From NCBI GenBank assembly GCA_964654665.1, contig CAZZKV010000008.1:34632-98631 (forward strand): DNA of 64,000 nt, written 5' to 3'. Positions 60,922 through 64,000 of the stretch are shown here, piece after piece (position 1 is the first letter of the stretch; each line of letters begins with the position of its first letter). The DNA is from CALCKU01 sp964654665 (GTDB lineage Bacteria > Pseudomonadota > Alphaproteobacteria > Caulobacterales > Maricaulaceae). The notes under the pieces were generated by a model. The model was not told the origin of the DNA. It ran no database searches and saw only the letters and a program-made list of their open reading frames with translations. The position numbers and the translations under genes were made by a program.

Positions 60922-61218
60922 ATGAAACTCTTTAAAATTTTTAAAGTAAAAACCCGTAAAGCCGGTAAAGGCCAAACCATAAAACCTATACCCAAAAAAA
61001 ATGAGCCCCTCAAAAGAGATCTATCTTTCCACAATTTTGAGGTTGGCCATCTTATTAAAGAGCGCACAGAGCAAAGCGTAAAAGGCTCGGTGGGCGCCAC
61101 TATAAAATCCCGACACCGTGTCGGCGCTGCGCTGCGCAAGATTAACTCCCAACTGGGTCAAACCACAAAGACACCTAAATATCTCTCGCCTTTTGGTAAG
61201 ACAAGAAAGAGTCCATAA
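60922..61218 (+). CDS. small basic protein (98 aa), hypothetical
   Basis: 98 residues, strongly basic, with Lys-rich blocks (K-V-K-T-R-K-A-G-K-G and K-T-P-K-Y-L-S-P-F-G-K-T-R-K). No transmembrane segment, no family recognised. Codon choice resembles neighbouring genes. GGAG lies 11 bases before the ATG, a little far. A minus-strand frame over the same DNA (60879-61139) is less convincing. It is divergent from mraZ. Confidence 0.5.
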   Translation: MKLFKIFKVKTRKAGKGQTIKPIPKKNEPLKRDLSFHNFEVGHLIKERTEQSVKGSVGATIKSRHRVGAALRKINSQLGQTTKTPKYLSPFGKTRKSP

Positions 61219-61267
61219 GCTTTGAGGCGCAGCTCTGGTCGGCATATGCCACGCACCAGATAAGATA

Positions 61268-62308
61268 TTAAATCACGCCCTTGGCTCGGAGCGCCGCAAT
61301 GACATCCATCTGGCGGGATTTATAAAAATCTTTATCCGGCGCTTTATCGCCTGCGCCCAGAGTGCCGCGCGGATGCATATCCAGCTTGGCATATTGAGAA
61401 GCGTATAGGGCTGCCGGTTGGCGAGCGAGCATATTATCCATGCCTGCGCGGGTGCGCCGGTATCGCAGCGCGGCAATATCCACATCCGCGCAGGCTGTTA
61501 TACTTTCACCGCCCGGAGTTTCCGCTAAAATCAGGCCGCGGTCATCAACAATCTGGCTGCGTCCATCCGTGCTGTGCGGGGCAAGGCCTGTCCCTGTAAT
61601 GCCTGCTGAATTGGCCGAAATAATATAGCATTGATTTTCTTGGGCCCGAGCACATTTGGCAATATTTTTATAATTCATTTGCGTGCTGGCCGCCTCGGAT
61701 GTTGGATGTAAAATCACCTCGGCCCCGCGTGCCGCCAAAAGCCGCGCAATTTCAGGATAGCGAATTTCCTCCGAGGCCAAAGCGGCCAACCGGCCCAGCG
61801 GTGTCTCAATTACGGGGAATAGCGTATCTTCCGAATAATACTCTAAATATTGATCCCATACATCATAGGGCGAAGGCGCATACATAGAAATCAAGCGGCG
61901 ATAGCGCAGGACCAGATCTCCGCCAGGCGCAATAATAAAGCTGGCTTGAAAATAAAGTTCGGGGAAATGCGGGTCAACTTCATAGGCATTACCCCCGATA
62001 TAACAGGCCGTATCCACGGCCAGTTTCCCCAACGCACCATAAACGGCGCCATCCATCTCTATAGCAGCCTTGCGCTGCCAATCTTTCGCACTCTCACCTG
62101 CTGGAAAACCGGTCAGGAAATATTCCGGCAAACAGACCAGTTTTAAATCATCACCGTAAAAAGCTTTGGCTGCAAAAATCTGACCCCGTATCCGCGCTAT
62201 TGAACTGTGGATAATCGGTAAGGCTTCTGCGCGCGACGCACAGCGATTAACCGCCTTACACTCTGTTTGTAAGGCAAGGGCTTTGTAAATGGTCGGGTTT
62301 TGGGGCAT
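61268..62308 (-). CDS. nitrilase-superfamily protein with substituted catalytic residues
   Basis: 346 residues with the carbon-nitrogen hydrolase fold: L-P-E62-Y-F-L-T-G-F-P, the strand L-V-L-R-Y-R-R-L, and E-E-I-R-Y-P-E-I. The family needs a Glu-Lys-Cys triad. Here E62 is kept, but the Lys of Y-R-K is R138, and the Cys before the (Y/E)-(D/E)-x-R-(F/Y)-P-E block is S179 (codon TCG). Normal amidase or nitrilase activity is therefore doubtful. A C-terminal extension (about 285-346) is present. It is divergent from the aldehyde dehydrogenase, with an FNR-type motif between. The frame is intact with normal codon use, so it is not a decayed pseudogene. Confidence 0.82.
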   Translation of the reverse strand: MPQNPTIYKALALQTECKAVNRCASRAEALPIIHSSIARIRGQIFAAKAFYGDDLKLVCLPEYFLTGFPAGESAKDWQRKAAIEMDGAVYGALGKLAVDTACYIGGNAYEVDPHFPELYFQASFIIAPGGDLVLRYRRLISMYAPSPYDVWDQYLEYYSEDTLFPVIETPLGRLAALASEEIRYPEIARLLAARGAEVILHPTSEAASTQMNYKNIAKCARAQENQCYIISANSAGITGTGLAPHSTDGRSQIVDDRGLILAETPGGESITACADVDIAALRYRRTRAGMDNMLARQPAALYASQYAKLDMHPRGTLGAGDKAPDKDFYKSRQMDVIAALRAKGVI

Positions 62309-62340
62309 GGGGTGCTCTATCCCTTTATAGGCGCGCAGGC

Positions 62341-62354
62341 TTGATGTAAGTCAT
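62341..62354. promoter_or_regulatory. FNR/FixK-type operator candidate
   Basis: TTGATGTAAGTCAT, identical at 13 of 14 positions to the motif at 630-643 and fitting TTGAT-N4-GTCAA except for the last base. It lies 32 bp upstream of the nitrilase-like start and 64 bp upstream of the aldehyde dehydrogenase start, in the divergent promoter region. Control of one or both genes by a CRP/FNR-type regulator is inference. Confidence 0.4.
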
Positions 62355-62417
62355 ATTTATGACCGCGCATAGAGTTAAGAGCAAGCGGTTAAGCGTGATC
62401 GCCAACAGGACAGAGTT

Positions 62418-63839
62418 ATGAGCCCAGATATTGCCGTTACAAACCCGCGCAGCGGAGTGTCTGATTACGCGGTTACGGCTATGGATGCACAGGCGGTAGC
62501 ATTGCGGGCACAGGCGGCGCGCGCCTATAATACGGCATGGAGAGCCTTATCCATAGAGGCCCGCGGGACCTATATCTGCGCTCTCGCCGACGCTATTGAG
62601 ACGGACCGCACGGCCATCGCCAAAGCCTTGGAACATGATACTGGACGCCGGACTATGGCTGATATGGAAGTGGGGGGCGTTATCGGGGCTTTGCGTGGCT
62701 GGGCGGCATTAGCCCCGACACTTATCCCTGAACCGGACTGGATACAGGGACGCGCCAAACCACAGTTTAAACATAAAAACGCCTATATAGCTTATGGTCT
62801 TGTCGGAGTTATCAGTCCGTGGAATTTCCCTATGACCCTGTCCTTCATTGACGCAATCCCCGCGCTAATGGCAGGCGCTTGCGTGTTAATAAAACCTTCC
62901 GAAATCACACCGCGTTTCGCCGATAGTCTCGCACCAGCCATTTCAGCAGCGGGACTAGAACAGGCGCTTGGCTTTATTCACGGCGGCGGCGAAACCGGCG
63001 CGGCCTTGGTCGATCATGTCGATTGCATTTGCTTTACCGGATCTGTCGCCACAGGTCGCAAGGTTGCCATTCGCGCAGCGCAAAACCTTATTCCGGCCAA
63101 TCTGGAACTGGGCGGGAAAGATCCGCTTATCATCACAGAGGATGCCGATTTAGAGGCGGCCACAGATTTGGCCTTGCGCGCTTCGGTTCTGGCCACGGGG
63201 CAAGCGTGTCAATCGATTGAACGCATCTATGTTCCACGCAGCATTTATAAAGATTTCGCCGCGCGGCTTGCCGATAAAGCCAAGGCCGTCCGCTTGAACT
63301 ATCCAGATATCGCCCAAGGCCATATCGGCCCGTTTATCGATCCACGCCAAGCCGATAGTGTCGCCGCCCATATTAAGGATGCCCAAAATAGAGGCGCAAA
63401 AATCCTTTCGGGCGGTAAAGTTTTAGGCCATGGCGGCGGGCGCTGGCTCCCCCCGACGGTTATCACCCATGTCACCCATACCATGCAGATCATGCGCGAG
63501 GAAACCTTTGGCCCCGTCATGCCTCTCATGGCCTATGATAGCATAGAGGACGCTATTACGCTGGCCAATGATACAGAATTCGGCCTCTCGGCAGCGGTCT
63601 TTGCCAAAGACATAGAGGCCGCCCTTGATATCGCAATACATATTGATGCCGGTGCCATCAGCCTGCAAGATGGCGCACTCACAGGACAATATTTCGAAGC
63701 CGGCAAGCAAAGCTTTAAAAATTCTGGCCTTGGCCCCTCGCGTATGGGGGCTAATGGATTCTTGCGTTTCTTCCGCCAAAAAGCCTATATCGCCAATACA
63801 GCCGCGCCGCTAATACTGGATGATTTCAAAGAGGGTTAG
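62418..63839 (+). CDS. aldehyde dehydrogenase family protein
   Basis: 473 residues, full-length NAD(P)+-dependent aldehyde dehydrogenase. S-P-W-N136-F-P positions the oxyanion Asn; F-T-G-S-V-A-T-G-R is the cofactor loop; general base E230 lies in L-E-L-G-G-K-D-P; catalytic C264 lies in G-Q-A-C-Q; and E-E-T-F-G-P-V is the C-terminal cofactor-binding Glu motif. The aldehyde oxidised is unknown. It is divergent from the nitrilase-like gene; a functional link, such as an aldehyde-to-acid step, is only positional. Confidence 0.93.
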   Translation: MSPDIAVTNPRSGVSDYAVTAMDAQAVALRAQAARAYNTAWRALSIEARGTYICALADAIETDRTAIAKALEHDTGRRTMADMEVGGVIGALRGWAALAPTLIPEPDWIQGRAKPQFKHKNAYIAYGLVGVISPWNFPMTLSFIDAIPALMAGACVLIKPSEITPRFADSLAPAISAAGLEQALGFIHGGGETGAALVDHVDCICFTGSVATGRKVAIRAAQNLIPANLELGGKDPLIITEDADLEAATDLALRASVLATGQACQSIERIYVPRSIYKDFAARLADKAKAVRLNYPDIAQGHIGPFIDPRQADSVAAHIKDAQNRGAKILSGGKVLGHGGGRWLPPTVITHVTHTMQIMREETFGPVMPLMAYDSIEDAITLANDTEFGLSAAVFAKDIEAALDIAIHIDAGAISLQDGALTGQYFEAGKQSFKNSGLGPSRMGANGFLRFFRQKAYIANTAAPLILDDFKEG

Positions 63840-64000
63840 AGGGCTGTAATCCTCACCACAGATTTTAGACTCAGGTCATGGATAGCGATAGCGGTAAAAA
63901 TAGACTCTGGCCTCGGTATCATCACCGCTATCCCCGCCATCCCCTTCCATTTTCCCAAACTCTATCCCCGCCCTTTGGGGCTGTGGTAATCTGTATGGGC
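63840..64000. other. right-edge sequence after aldehyde dehydrogenase
   Basis: The last 161 bases hold no ORF with a start and ribosome-binding site. GATAGCGATAGCGGT and a loosely inverted ACCGCTATC nearby (about 63881-63932) could form a hairpin, but there is no clear T-tract. Whether a gene begins beyond the edge cannot be seen. Confidence 0.3.

Noticed and set aside
60879..61139. 86-residue minus-strand ORF
   Set aside because: Mirror frame of the 98-residue basic protein with odd composition (many Arg/Ser/Leu/Phe) and no good ribosome-binding site; the plus frame fits local codon use better.
1..64000. Mobile elements, prophage, CRISPR or defence island
   Set aside because: No transposase, integrase, terminal inverted repeats, spaced direct-repeat array or known defence domains were seen; gene content is almost entirely core.

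Overview
The window looks like a chromosomal segment of an alphaproteobacterium, most likely a Maricaulales/Hyphomonadaceae-type organism (Hellea, Litorimonas or relatives). That placement is inference. It rests on the long alphaproteobacterial form of B12-dependent ribonucleotide reductase, a pyruvate dehydrogenase operon whose E1-beta carries its own lipoyl domain, an ftsB-pdhA neighbourhood, a full division/cell-wall cluster running into lpxC-bamD-recN-ligA, and a CtrA-type box in front of ftsZ. Base composition looks balanced. I found no rRNA, tRNA, CRISPR array, insertion sequence, prophage or integrase, so this is mostly core genome.

Layout. 1-2.8 kb: the 5' end of an MDR oxidoreductase gene, a VOC protein, a YciI-like protein, an EamA exporter and a small secreted protein. 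2.9-12.5 kb: nrdJ, a secreted pentapeptide-repeat protein, aspS, trhO plus a GST, and a secreted protein built of YbaY-like domains. A gene-free, structure-rich 320 bp follows. 12.8-16 kb: kbp, a second VOC protein, a 43-residue membrane micro-protein, a Ca2+/cation antiporter, and a pterin pair (QueD-like plus FolM-like). 16-23.8 kb: lpd, an acidic membrane-anchored protein, pdhC, pdhB, MAPEG, DUF3291, pdhA and ftsB, all on the minus strand. 23.8-28.5 kb: LysE exporter, eno, rpmF, and a sodium/solute symporter with its DUF4212 small subunit. 28.5-34.5 kb: map, radC, an MFS carrier, two small minus-strand ORFs, aminopeptidase P and a membrane protein.

34.4-60.6 kb is the large minus-strand envelope and division block. 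In transcription order it reads mraZ, rsmH, ftsL, ftsI, murE, murF, mraY, murD, ftsW, murG, murC, murB, ddl, ftsQ, ftsA, ftsZ, then (past an oppositely oriented M28 peptidase) lpxC, bamD, recN, ligA. Most dcw genes overlap by 4-20 bases, so translation is probably coupled. Together they make UDP-MurNAc-pentapeptide, lipid I/II and the divisome, commit lipid A synthesis and assemble the outer membrane. The right end holds a small basic protein, a nitrilase-fold protein without its catalytic Cys and Lys, and an aldehyde dehydrogenase.

No single spectacular new system is visible. The points most worth following are: two enzyme-fold proteins with substituted catalytic residues (the QueD-like protein at 14.85 kb and the nitrilase-like protein at 61.3 kb); FNR-type operator motifs recurring at two distant divergent promoters; a CtrA-type box upstream of ftsZ; a 10-bp-periodic TGGGA array upstream of mraZ; the structured gap at 12.5 kb; the insertions in the pdh operon; and several small genes with good ribosome-binding sites.
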